DNA of 26,252 nt. Origin: JBNKLG01 sp050292235 (GTDB lineage: Bacteria; Pseudomonadota; Gammaproteobacteria; Chromatiales; Chromatiaceae). Of this stretch, positions 16,492 to 23,863 are shown one piece after another. Position numbers and translations under genes: made by a program. Under the pieces are notes generated by a model that saw nothing but the letters and a program-made list of their open reading frames with translations, was not told the origin of the DNA and searched no databases. The first letter of the stretch is position 1. Every line of letters begins with the position of its first letter. Where the stretch lies: assembly GCA_050292235.1 (NCBI GenBank), contig JBNKLG010000034.1:1-26252 (forward strand), written 5' to 3'.

Positions 16492-17235
16492 TTATTCGGT
16501 GCCGTAACCGTACTTGAGGATAACGGCTCTGGCCGCATCGCTTTTCAGGTAGTCCAGCAATGCCTGGGCCGCCGGGTTCTCTTTGCCCTTGGCCAGCAGA
16601 ACGGCATCCTGGCGAATCGGGTCATAGAGGTTTTCCGGAACTGGCCAGCGACTGCCGGAATCATCCAGGGCAATCTGGGCCAGGGCAATGAAACCCAACT
16701 CGGCATTGCCGGTGGCTACGAACTGTCGAGTCTGGGCAATGTTATCGCCGATGACCAGTTTGGATTTCAGGGCCTCGTGGACACCTAATTTGTCCATGAC
16801 AGCGATTGCTGCAGAGCCATAGGGAGCAGTCTTGGGATTGGCGATGGCAATTTTCCTGAAGTCAGCCTTTTTTAGCGCCTGTTCGTTGACTTCACGTTTG
16901 GTGTCGGCGCTCCAGAGCACCAGTTTACCGATGGCATAGGTGAAGCGGCCGCTGGCAGCCTGGTTCTCTTCCAGCATATTGGGTCGTTTTTGGTCGGCAG
17001 CGAGGAAGACCTCGAAGGGGGCTCCATGATTAATCTGGGTGTAGAGCTTGCCAGTGGAGCCAAAACTGAGCTTGGTTTTGTGTCCGCTGCTTTTTTCAAA
17101 GTCTGCCGCGATCTCCTTCATGGCCGCAGTGAAGTTGGCGGCAACGGCTACCTGTACCTCGCCAGCATGGGCCAGGCCAAGGCCCAAGGCCATGGTCAGG
17201 GCGGAAAGGGTTTTGGTTAAAGGTGTGAATGACAT
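16492..17235 (-). CDS. modA: Periplasmic molybdate-binding protein ModA
   Basis: I start at the ATG at 17233-17235 (247 residues). GGAG lies eight bases upstream, and this start leaves a normal signal peptide (MSFTPLTKTLSALTMALGLGLAHA). The longer frame to 17319 would overlap modE and disrupt the signal. The mature protein begins GEVQVAVAANFTAAMKEIA and has the ligand segments SFGSTGKLYTQI, APFEVFLAAD, TAPYGSAA and QTRQFVATGNAELGFI of the molybdate/tungstate-binding family. It captures oxyanion in the periplasm and delivers it to ModB. Molybdate is favoured over tungstate because ModE precedes the operon. The gap to modE is 31 bases. Confidence 0.95.
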   Translation of the reverse strand: MSFTPLTKTLSALTMALGLGLAHAGEVQVAVAANFTAAMKEIAADFEKSSGHKTKLSFGSTGKLYTQINHGAPFEVFLAADQKRPNMLEENQAASGRFTYAIGKLVLWSADTKREVNEQALKKADFRKIAIANPKTAPYGSAAIAVMDKLGVHEALKSKLVIGDNIAQTRQFVATGNAELGFIALAQIALDDSGSRWPVPENLYDPIRQDAVLLAKGKENPAAQALLDYLKSDAARAVILKYGYGTE

Positions 17236-17266
17236 TGGAAATACTCCGGTTGGGTTGAAAATGTGA

Positions 17267-18070
17267 TCAGTCCACGCCAATGATGATGTGGCTGGCTTTG
17301 ATGAGGGCGCAGAGGGCATTGCCTTTGCGCAGACCCAATTGTTCCTCGCTCTCCTTGGTGATGATGGCGGCGATGTGTTTGCCTCCCTCTAATTCGATCA
17401 CTACTTCGGAGTTCACCGGGCCGGGTTGAATATGGGAGATGATTCCGCAGAGACGATTGCGGGCACTGGTGCGCAAACACTCGTTGGCAGGGGTCAGAAT
17501 GACCGAGCTGGCCTTGAACAGGGCGTAGGCATTCCGCCCCTCCGTCAGCTGCATCTCCTCAAGGCTTTCCCGGGTGACGGTGGCGGTCAGATGTCCCTCC
17601 CGACTGATGGCGAGTGTGACCTCGGCACTGACAGGGCCTACGCGGGTACTGATGACGGTGCCTAACAATTGGTTTCGGGCGCTGGTGCGCATAGCGAGTC
17701 TCCTCATGAGTTGTTGCAGTTGATCCAGATCCCCGATATCACGGCTCAAACTGTTGAGCATGCGCTGGTATTCGGCCTCGATCCGGTGGAAGGCATCAAT
17801 CAACTGGCGCCCCTGGTGCGTCAGTTGGGTTTCGCCGCCGCGGGCGCCGCCGGGACGCCGTTTTACCAAAGGTGGGTCTGAAAGGTTGTTGACCGCGTTG
17901 ACAGCATCCCAGGCCGACCGATAGCTCATCTTCAGCGCCTTGGCGGCGGCGGAGATGGAGCCATGCTCGTCAATCGCCTCCAATAGGGTGACGCGCTCAG
18001 CTGTCAGATTGGCGCCCTTGTCTCCCGTTAGCCAAAGCTGCCCTTTAACACCGGATAGGCTGCCACTCAT
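17267..18070 (-). CDS. modE: Molybdate-responsive transcription regulator ModE
   Basis: 267 residues, the family length. The N-terminal winged helix-turn-helix (LTAERVTLLEAIDEHGSISAAAKALKMSYRSAWDAV) is followed by PPLVKRRPGGARGGETQLT and a dimer helix. Two MOP-type molybdate-binding domains follow (~128-195 and ~200-267), each opening with TSARNxLxGxI. With molybdate bound, ModE normally represses mod genes and can activate molybdoenzyme genes. Here it is the first gene of modE-modA-modB-modC. Its ATG has AGAGGA seven bases upstream, and a candidate ModE site lies 24 bases before the start, which would allow control of itself and the transporter together. Confidence 0.95.
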   Translation of the reverse strand: MSGSLSGVKGQLWLTGDKGANLTAERVTLLEAIDEHGSISAAAKALKMSYRSAWDAVNAVNNLSDPPLVKRRPGGARGGETQLTHQGRQLIDAFHRIEAEYQRMLNSLSRDIGDLDQLQQLMRRLAMRTSARNQLLGTVISTRVGPVSAEVTLAISREGHLTATVTRESLEEMQLTEGRNAYALFKASSVILTPANECLRTSARNRLCGIISHIQPGPVNSEVVIELEGGKHIAAIITKESEEQLGLRKGNALCALIKASHIIIGVD

Positions 18071-18093
18071 GGCTTTGTCCTCTGGTTATCTGT

Positions 18094-18118
18094 CGATAGG
18101 TATTTTGTTTGCATAACG
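18094..18118 (-). promoter_or_regulatory. Candidate ModE operator over the modE promoter
   Basis: On the plus strand the site reads CGATAGGT, nine bases, then GCATAACG. The right half matches the CGTTAT/ATAACG half-site known for ModE boxes and the left half is imperfect; total length is 25 against about 24 in enterics. A minus-strand -35 element TTGACC lies just upstream (18123-18128), and a possible -10 (CAAAAT, 18102-18107) falls inside the site. Bound ModE would therefore block modE-modABC transcription. Confidence 0.35.
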
Positions 18119-18228
18119 CCAAGGTCAAGGATTCTCCAGGTTAGACACTGCGTACAAAAGCAAGAGCGGTGCCATATTGTAATACATTGATTCTAAATAT
18201 GATTCGTTATTTGTTTTTGTACACTTCA

Positions 18229-18253
18229 CGACATGCAAATAATTTGCAGGTCG
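18229..18253. promoter_or_regulatory. 25-bp near-perfect palindrome, candidate operator
   Basis: The core TGCAAAT-A-ATTTGCA (18234-18248) is a perfect palindrome about a central A. It is flanked by CGAC on the left and GTCG on the right, so 11 of 12 pairs match; only 18233/18249 fails. Such a site usually binds a dimeric regulator. It is about 160 bp from modE and 225 bp from hipB, and neither protein is an obvious fit. Confidence 0.5.
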
Positions 18254-18257
18254 CTAA

Positions 18258-18273
18258 TGTATGAAACCATACA
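18258..18273. promoter_or_regulatory. Short inverted repeat next to the large palindrome
   Basis: TGTATG-AAAC-CATACA is a perfect 6-bp inverted repeat with a four-base spacer, starting five bases after the 25-bp palindrome. It could be a second operator or a small RNA hairpin. It is short enough to be chance in AT-rich DNA. Confidence 0.25.
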
Positions 18274-18445
18274 AGGTATTTCAAGGGGAAAATCGCTAGA
18301 TGGTCTGGGTTGGGTGTCAGAAATTGCCAATATGACGGAACAGTCTTATTGATGCCATTTTCTGAGTTAATAAGTCATGAATGGCATATTGCTGCCTGGA
18401 TGGTAATCATATAAAGTGACAAATAAGGCAAATTAGTCGTTTTAA

Positions 18446-18462
18446 TGTCCGTTAAACAGACA
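18446..18462 (+). promoter_or_regulatory. Candidate HipB operator
   Basis: TGTC-C-GTT-A-AAC-A-GACA is a 17-base palindrome with a single mismatched pair, ending 14 bases before the hipB ATG. HipB of E. coli binds TATCC-N8-GGATA sites in its own promoter, so a palindrome here fits autoregulation by the HipBA complex, although the half-site differs. Confidence 0.4.
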
Positions 18463-18476
18463 ACATAGGCATCTAG

Positions 18477-18827
18477 ATGAAGTTCACCAACACTTTGGCC
18501 GATGAAACTGTGCTCCAGGAGATAGGGCAGCGCGTCGCCCGTTATCGGCTGAATCAGGACAAAACCCAGGCCGCGTTGGCGCAAGAGGCTGGTGTCTCGC
18601 TGCGAACCCTGGCTCGCTTGGAAAGCGGCGATTCGGTCCAGGCCTCAAGCCTCATTCGCATCCTGCGGGCATTGCAACTGCTGGAGAACCTCGACGGACT
18701 GATCCCATCACCAGCACCGAGCCCACTGCAGCAACTCAAAATGCAGGGCAGGCAGCGCCAGCGTGCTTCTTCGGCATCGACACCCACTCCGGAAGAGACT
18801 CCCTGGTCTTGGGGGGATGATAAGTGA
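18477..18827 (+). CDS. hipB: HipB-like antitoxin, XRE-family DNA-binding protein
   Basis: 116 residues. An XRE helix-turn-helix spans about 15-68 (IGQRVARYRLNQDKTQ, AALAQEAGVSLRTLARLESGD, SLIRILRALQLL). A Pro/Ser/Gln-rich, probably disordered, tail of about 45 residues follows. In HipBA systems the antitoxin binds HipA, neutralises it and represses the operon, and the flexible tail is the part usually exposed to proteolysis. Its stop overlaps the GTG start of hipA as GTGA, the standard toxin-antitoxin order. A palindrome just upstream may be its operator. The tail is longer than in E. coli HipB (88 residues in total), as is common in other proteobacteria. Confidence 0.88.
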   Translation: MKFTNTLADETVLQEIGQRVARYRLNQDKTQAALAQEAGVSLRTLARLESGDSVQASSLIRILRALQLLENLDGLIPSPAPSPLQQLKMQGRQRQRASSASTPTPEETPWSWGDDK

Positions 18828-20128
18828 CGGTTGCCGAGGTCCGGCTCTGGGGGAGGAGCATCGGCGCCGTGAGCTGGGATGAGGCCAACGGACTGGCCCA
18901 TTTTGAATACGATCCGAGTTTTGTCGGCAGCGGCATCCAGGTTGCCCCTTTGACCATGCCGCTATCCAAACAGATCTACACCTTTACAGCCTTGCCACGG
19001 GGTACCTTTCATGGCCTGCCGGGGTTGCTGGCTGACTCCCTGCCGGATGATTTTGGCAATGCCCTGATCGACGCCTGGCTGGCCAAACAGGGCAGAACCC
19101 CGGAGAGCTTCAACCCGGTTGAACGTCTTTGCTATACCGGCACTCGCGGTATGGGTGCCCTGGAGTATCTGCCAGCCCAGGGGCCGTTCACCGGCCAATC
19201 GGCATCCGTGGATGTCCAGGTACTGGTCGAACTGGCCAGCCAGATTCTGGCCCGGCGCAATGCACTCCAGAGCTCATTCGATCCTGATCTGCGGGAAGAT
19301 GCTTTGCAGGACATCCTGCGGGTCGGCACTTCCGCCGGTGGCGCCCGGGCTAAGGCGATCATTGCCTGGAATCCGGACAGCCAAGAGGTGCGGTCCGGTC
19401 AGGTTTATGCCGGGAAGGGCTTCTCCTACTGGCTGCTGAAATTCGATGGCGTTTCAGGTAATCGAGATAAAGAACTCAACGACCCAGCGGGCTACGGCCT
19501 GATCGAATACGCCTATTACCAAATGGCAAAGCAGGCAGGTATTCAGATGCAGATCTCACGTCTGCTCAAAGAGAATGGGCGCAGCCACTTTATGACCCAG
19601 CGGTTTGACCGCGACGAAAAGGGACAGAAAATCCACATGCAATCCCTCTGTGCCATGGCCCACTTCGATTTCAAACAGGCGGGTACCTACGCCTATGAAC
19701 AGGTCCTCCAGATCATTCGTCAGCTCGGGATGCCCATGGCGATGGTTGAAGAACAGTTTCGCCGCATGGCCTTCAACATCGTCGCCCGCAACCAGGATGA
19801 CCACGTCAAAAACATCGCCTTCCTCATGGATAAGTCCGGCAACTGGACACTCTCGCCCGCCTTCGACCTGACCTACAGCTACAATCCCCAAGGCGACTGG
19901 ACCAGTCGTCATCAGATGTCACTCAACGGCAAAAGAGACGATTTTACCCTGGAAGACTTCAAGGCTTGCGCCAAACAGGTCGCCATGAAACGGGGCCGAG
20001 CAGAAGAGATCGTCCGTCAGGTGCAGGAAGCGGTATTGCAGTGGCCACAGTTTGCCGAGGCAGCCGGGGTGCCCGTTGCGGTGGCAGAGGCTATCTCTGG
20101 GGTGCATCGGTTAGGTGTTTTGATCTGA
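18824..20128 (+). CDS. hipA: HipA-family serine/threonine kinase toxin
   Basis: 434 residues, full length for HipA. The N-terminal HipA_N-like part (VRLWGRSIGAVSWD, LPGLLADSLPDDFGN) is followed by the kinase core. This has a Gly/Ser loop VGTSAGGARAKA (167-178, with Ser170 as the likely autophosphorylation-type residue), the catalytic loop ARNQDDHVKN (Asp325, His327, Asn330) and the metal-binding Asp348 in SPAFDLTYS. All key kinase residues are present, so it should be active. Known HipA toxins phosphorylate glutamyl-tRNA synthetase or related targets and cause growth arrest and persistence; the target here is not known. It starts with GTG, coupled to the hipB stop. Codon use looks normal for the window, so there is no strong sign of recent transfer. 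Confidence 0.92.
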   Translation: MTVAEVRLWGRSIGAVSWDEANGLAHFEYDPSFVGSGIQVAPLTMPLSKQIYTFTALPRGTFHGLPGLLADSLPDDFGNALIDAWLAKQGRTPESFNPVERLCYTGTRGMGALEYLPAQGPFTGQSASVDVQVLVELASQILARRNALQSSFDPDLREDALQDILRVGTSAGGARAKAIIAWNPDSQEVRSGQVYAGKGFSYWLLKFDGVSGNRDKELNDPAGYGLIEYAYYQMAKQAGIQMQISRLLKENGRSHFMTQRFDRDEKGQKIHMQSLCAMAHFDFKQAGTYAYEQVLQIIRQLGMPMAMVEEQFRRMAFNIVARNQDDHVKNIAFLMDKSGNWTLSPAFDLTYSYNPQGDWTSRHQMSLNGKRDDFTLEDFKACAKQVAMKRGRAEEIVRQVQEAVLQWPQFAEAAGVPVAVAEAISGVHRLGVLI

Positions 20129-20410
20129 TCTACAGGATTTTTTTCATCATGCACACCTTTTTCTTAATGAAGTGAGTTTTGCCACCACAGGGGTGGTGTG
20201 GTGCAAGAGTAGAAAAAGGCCATTGGTGGGTATGTGCCAAAAGCTACAGTAGGGGGATGGTTGATGATCTCTGAAAAATGCCGCGATCTTTCCCCCTGGC
20301 TGGTCATAATGAAGAAAGCCGGAAATACGGTTTTTGGCTTAATCGATATCGGTAGATTGTGCCTCCTTGGAACAAGGCTGGCTATTTATCAATGTCGAAG
20401 TAAAAGGGTG
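20129..20410. other. 282-base gap between convergent hipA and glk, with a hairpin
   Basis: No convincing gene is present. CACCAC-AGGG-GTGGTG at 20183-20198 is a perfect 6-bp hairpin 55 bases after the hipA stop. It lacks a T-tract on both strands, so its role as a terminator is uncertain. A frame at 20234-20659 enters glk on the opposite strand and is judged a shadow. The rest shows no clear signal. Confidence 0.4.
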
Positions 20411-21409
20411 CTATTCAGGTTCAGCCTGGATGCGGGCAAGGGCATACCAAGCCGCTCCCTCCAATCCCACCTGGGGTGCTGTTACCACATGTACCGGCAT
20501 CTCCGCGCACAGTGCGCTGAAGCGGCCTTTATGGATCAGGGCTTGCTGGAAGTCGGGCTGTTGCAGGCGCGACAGGATGCGGGGCGGAATGCCACCGGCC
20601 AGATAGAGGCCGCCAGTGGCCAGATAAGTGACCCCCATGTTACCGCAGACGGTGCCTAGGCACTGGATGAATAGGGTCAGGCAGTGTTCGCAGATCTCAG
20701 CTTCCTGGTTCAGAGCTGCTTGGATAATGAGCGGGGTTCTGTCGGCCACCTTGGTCAAGGCTGAAGCCAGAGGCCCCTCCGGGGGCGGCAAGCCTTGACT
20801 CAGTAGGAAGTCGTAAAGGTTGGGCAGAAAGGCACCTGAGCAGATGCGCTCGAAGCTGACATGGCCATGGCGTTGCTGCAAGAACTGCAAGAGGGCGATC
20901 TGTTCTTCATTGGTAGGGGAGAAAGCACTGTGTCCCCCCTCGGTGGCAAAGGCCTGGTAATACTGCCCGGTCCAGACCAAAAAGCTGATGCCAAGACCGG
21001 TGCCGGAGGCGATGACGGCGATGTTGCCGTGCTTCACTGGTTTGCCAATGTTCAAACAGATTCGATCGGTTTCTTTCAGATGGGGAATGGCGTTACCGAT
21101 TGCCTCCAGGTCGTTGAGCAGGAAGGCCGCTTTCAAACCCAGTGATTGGGTGATCCGGTCGGCGTCGATCAACCAGGGCAGGTTGGTGATTTGGGCCTGG
21201 CGGCCCATGACAGGCCCCGCGACAGCCAGGCTGGCCACGCTGGGTTTGGTGTCGCACTGTCCCCAGAAATCACTGAGGACCTTTTCAAGGTTTGGGTATC
21301 CGGCATTTTCATAGCGCATTTCATGCAGCGGTTTGCCGATGCCGGGTTGATCAGAGGGGTAGAGTGCGAGCAGGGTCTTGGTGCCACCCACATCAGCTGC
21401 CAAAATCAT
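20411..21409 (-). CDS. glk: Glucokinase (Glk family)
   Basis: I start at the ATG at 21407-21409 (332 residues). AGGA lies eight bases upstream and the start leads straight into the phosphate-1 loop MILAADVGGTKTLLAL; the longer frame to 21481 would overlap the upstream gene. Other family motifs are AFLLNDLEAIGNAI (catalytic Asp in LND), ASGTGLGISFL, TEGGHSAFSP, SFERICSGAFLPNLYDFL and ATGGLYLAGGIPPRI. This is the proteobacterial Glk type, which phosphorylates glucose with ATP to feed glycolysis or the Entner-Doudoroff route. It follows the glutamine amidotransferase gene after 44 bases and is probably co-transcribed with it. Confidence 0.92.
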   Translation of the reverse strand: MILAADVGGTKTLLALYPSDQPGIGKPLHEMRYENAGYPNLEKVLSDFWGQCDTKPSVASLAVAGPVMGRQAQITNLPWLIDADRITQSLGLKAAFLLNDLEAIGNAIPHLKETDRICLNIGKPVKHGNIAVIASGTGLGISFLVWTGQYYQAFATEGGHSAFSPTNEEQIALLQFLQQRHGHVSFERICSGAFLPNLYDFLLSQGLPPPEGPLASALTKVADRTPLIIQAALNQEAEICEHCLTLFIQCLGTVCGNMGVTYLATGGLYLAGGIPPRILSRLQQPDFQQALIHKGRFSALCAEMPVHVVTAPQVGLEGAAWYALARIQAEPE

Positions 21410-21453
21410 GGGATTGTCCTGATTGCTGTTGCCAAATCCCGAAGTATGGCTGA

Positions 21454-22149
21454 TCAGACAGCAGTTTCCAGTCTGTCCCAAAGCGCGGTCAGCATCGGTA
21501 TCAGGCGGTCGAAACGCTCCGGTTGACTCAGCATCTCCTGGGCCGATTGCACATAGGCAGAACCATCCAGCTCATCGGCGCAATGCTGGATCAGGCGTTG
21601 TGCAGTGGCCTCTGTGGTTTCCAAGTGGAATTGCAACCCGATCACCCGATTCTCATGGATGAAGCCCTGATGGGCGCAGGCGACGCTGGAGGCGATGGGG
21701 ATTGCCCCTTCAGGAATGGCAAAGGTATCCCCGTGCCAATGGAAGACTTCGGCCTGGTTGGGGAAGATCTTGGCCCAGGGGGTATCAGTCAGGGCTGGAT
21801 CAGACTGAATCTCAAACCAGCCAATCTCCCGGTGTGGATTGCGCGTTATCTCTGCCCCTAAGACATCGGCAATGAGTTGCGCACCCAAGCAGATGCCCAG
21901 GATGATTTTTCCGGCATCAATGGCTTGACGCAGAAAGATTTTTTCAGCCGACAGCCAGGGATACTGATCCTCATCATGGATACCCATGGGACCGCCCATG
22001 ACCACGAGAGCATCGAAGGTCTCCTGGGCAGGGGGCGTTATCCCCTGATAAAGAGGACAGCTTTGGATATGATGGCCACGGGATGACAGCAGTGGCTGCA
22101 TCCTGCCCAGGTCTTCAAAAGGGACGTGCTGGAGACAGAGAATACGCAT
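21454..22149 (-). CDS. Class I glutamine amidotransferase (GMP synthase-like GATase domain)
   Basis: 231 residues with the class I GATase triad: nucleophile Cys87 in LGICLGAQLIADVLG, and His175 with Glu177 in LQFHLETT. The oxyanion-side motif VVMGGPMGIHDEDQYPWL is also present. It is a stand-alone domain without a synthase partner, as in the GuaA-like YfeJ group and in gamma-glutamyl hydrolases of polyamines. The ammonia acceptor or substrate cannot be told. AAGGAG sits nine bases before the ATG. It is the first gene of a two-gene unit with glk and is divergent from panB across 64 bases, which must hold both promoters. Confidence 0.82.
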   Translation of the reverse strand: MRILCLQHVPFEDLGRMQPLLSSRGHHIQSCPLYQGITPPAQETFDALVVMGGPMGIHDEDQYPWLSAEKIFLRQAIDAGKIILGICLGAQLIADVLGAEITRNPHREIGWFEIQSDPALTDTPWAKIFPNQAEVFHWHGDTFAIPEGAIPIASSVACAHQGFIHENRVIGLQFHLETTEATAQRLIQHCADELDGSAYVQSAQEMLSQPERFDRLIPMLTALWDRLETAV

Positions 22150-22213
22150 GGGGCGGCTCCTTCCTGAGTGAAGTGAGATTGAATCACCTCGTCAGCTTTG
22201 AAACAATCCGTTC

Positions 22214-23008
22214 ATGAATAAAATTACTGTCACTCATTTGGCTCAACTTAAGACCCGGGGCGAAAAGATCGCCATGCTGACCTGTTATGACGCTGGTTTC
22301 GCCCCCCTACTGGAAGAGGCCAGGGTGGAAGTGATCCTGGTTGGAGATTCCCTTGGCATGGTGGTGCAGGGTCATGACAGCACCGTGCCGGTGAGCCTGG
22401 AGGCGATGCTTTACCATACTCGCTTGGTATCCCGGGCTTCGCAGCGGGCTTTGGTGCTGGCCGATATGCCTTTTCTCAGTTATACCTCAGCACAACAGGC
22501 CCTTGAGACGGCGGCTTGTCTGGTGAAAGAGGGGGGTGCCCAGATGGTGAAGCTGGAGGGTGGCACCCATCAACTGGGTATTGTCGAGGCACTGAGCGAA
22601 CAGGGGGTCCCGGTCTGTGCCCATTTGGGGTTGCAGCCCCAATCCATACTGCGTTTGGGTGGTTACCGGGTACAGGGTAAGGCTCCGGAAGCGGCTGAGC
22701 TGATGCAGCGCGAGGCCAAGGCCCTGGAAGAGGCGGGTGCCCAGTTGTTGGTGCTGGAGTGTGTGCCCGCCCAGTTGGCGCAGGAGATCAGCGTCAGTCT
22801 CAAAATTCCCGTGATCGGTATCGGCGCCGGTGTCCACTGCGATGGTCAGGTGCTGGTGCTGCATGATGTGCTGGGCATCAGTCGTCATCGCCCCCGGTTT
22901 TCTCGTGATTTTCTGGCCCAGGGGGGAGGTATTGCCCAGGCCCTGAAGGCCTATGTGTCTGCCGTCAAGGCAGGCAATTTTCCCAATACGGAGGAGGTGC
23001 TGGCATGA
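22214..23008 (+). CDS. panB: 3-methyl-2-oxobutanoate hydroxymethyltransferase PanB
   Basis: 264 residues, the family length. PanB transfers a hydroxymethyl group from methylene-tetrahydrofolate to ketoisovalerate, giving ketopantoate. Metal-binding Asp45 (ILVGDSLGMV) and Asp84 (ADMPFLSY), substrate contacts Lys113 and Glu115 (MVKLEGG), catalytic Glu182 (LECVP) and the IGIGAG loop are all present. The start MNKITVTHL matches other PanB starts, although no clear ribosome site precedes the ATG. Its stop overlaps the panC start as ATGA, with GGAGGAGG just upstream to drive panC translation. Confidence 0.96.
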   Translation: MNKITVTHLAQLKTRGEKIAMLTCYDAGFAPLLEEARVEVILVGDSLGMVVQGHDSTVPVSLEAMLYHTRLVSRASQRALVLADMPFLSYTSAQQALETAACLVKEGGAQMVKLEGGTHQLGIVEALSEQGVPVCAHLGLQPQSILRLGGYRVQGKAPEAAELMQREAKALEEAGAQLLVLECVPAQLAQEISVSLKIPVIGIGAGVHCDGQVLVLHDVLGISRHRPRFSRDFLAQGGGIAQALKAYVSAVKAGNFPNTEEVLA

Positions 23009-23859
23009 AGATGACCCAGTCGATCAAGGCGATGCAGGAAACCCTTGCAGCCTGGCGTGGCGAAGGACAATCCATTGCTCTGGTGCCGACCATGGGGAAT
23101 CTGCATGAGGGCCATCTGAGTTTGGTGCGCGAAGCCCGTAGCCGGGCAGACCGGGTGGTGGTGAGTTTGTTTGTCAATCCTTTGCAGTTTGGTGAGGGGG
23201 AGGATTTTGAGGCCTATCCCCGAACGCTGGATCAGGATCAAACCCTGCTGCTGGCAGCGGGAACAGATCTGCTGTTTGCCCCGGATGAATCCGGCCTCTA
23301 CCCCTGTGGTCGTGAGAATCTGACCCAGGTTACAGTACCGTTACTGTCGGATATGCTATGTGGTGCCCATCGCCCCGGCCACTTTACCGGGGTCGCTACC
23401 GTGGTGTGCAAACTGTTCAATCTGATGCAGCCGGATCTGGCGGTATTCGGGCGCAAGGATTTTCAGCAGTTGCTGGTTATTCAACGCATGGTAGCCGACC
23501 TCAATATACCGGTGGCGCTTCTGGGGGTCGAGACCTGGCGCGAGGCGGATGGTTTGGCCATGAGCTCACGCAATCAATACCTGACTGAGGAAGAGCGTGC
23601 TCTGGCACCGCAGCTCTTTCAACAACTCTCCTGGGTGGCTGATCAGATTCTGGCTGGCCAGCGGGATTATGCAAAGCTGGAATACAGGGCAACTGAATAT
23701 CTTCGTCAGCAGGGTTTTCAGCCGGATTATTTAAGTGTCCGCCGTGTAGAAGACCTGCAAATGCCTGATCCGGAGGAGGGGCATCTGGTCATTCTGGTCG
23801 CGGCAACCTTGGGGCGTGCCCGTTTGATTGATAACCTTTCATTGAGTGTGGAGCCTTAG
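23005..23859 (+). CDS. panC: Pantothenate synthetase PanC
   Basis: 284 residues, full length. PanC joins pantoate and beta-alanine with ATP in the last step to pantothenate. It has the nucleotidyl-transferase HxGH signature in PTMGNLHEGHLSL (His34, His37), FVNPLQFGEGEDFEAYPR for pantoate binding, GHFTGVATVV, FGRKDFQQL and the KMSKS-like MSSRNQYL. It is coupled to panB. Neither panD (beta-alanine supply) nor panE is nearby, so these must be elsewhere or replaced. The next gene starts four bases after the stop. Confidence 0.96.
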   Translation: MKMTQSIKAMQETLAAWRGEGQSIALVPTMGNLHEGHLSLVREARSRADRVVVSLFVNPLQFGEGEDFEAYPRTLDQDQTLLLAAGTDLLFAPDESGLYPCGRENLTQVTVPLLSDMLCGAHRPGHFTGVATVVCKLFNLMQPDLAVFGRKDFQQLLVIQRMVADLNIPVALLGVETWREADGLAMSSRNQYLTEEERALAPQLFQQLSWVADQILAGQRDYAKLEYRATEYLRQQGFQPDYLSVRRVEDLQMPDPEEGHLVILVAATLGRARLIDNLSLSVEP

Positions 23860-23863
23860 GCCT

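Larger units (their letters stand above)
18071..18476. other. 406-base divergent regulatory region between modE and hipB, no gene
   Basis: The region is AT-rich compared with its neighbours and has no convincing coding frame. It holds a ModE-like site and -35 element near modE, a 25-bp near-perfect palindrome and a short inverted repeat in the middle, and a palindrome just before hipB (each listed separately). A weak promoter for hipB may be TTGCTG at 18389 with TATAAA at 18410, but the 15-base spacer is short. Confidence 0.5.

Noticed and set aside
20234..20659. 141-residue plus-strand frame between hipA and glk
   Set aside because: More than half of it is antisense to glk; it has no ribosome site or recognisable domain.
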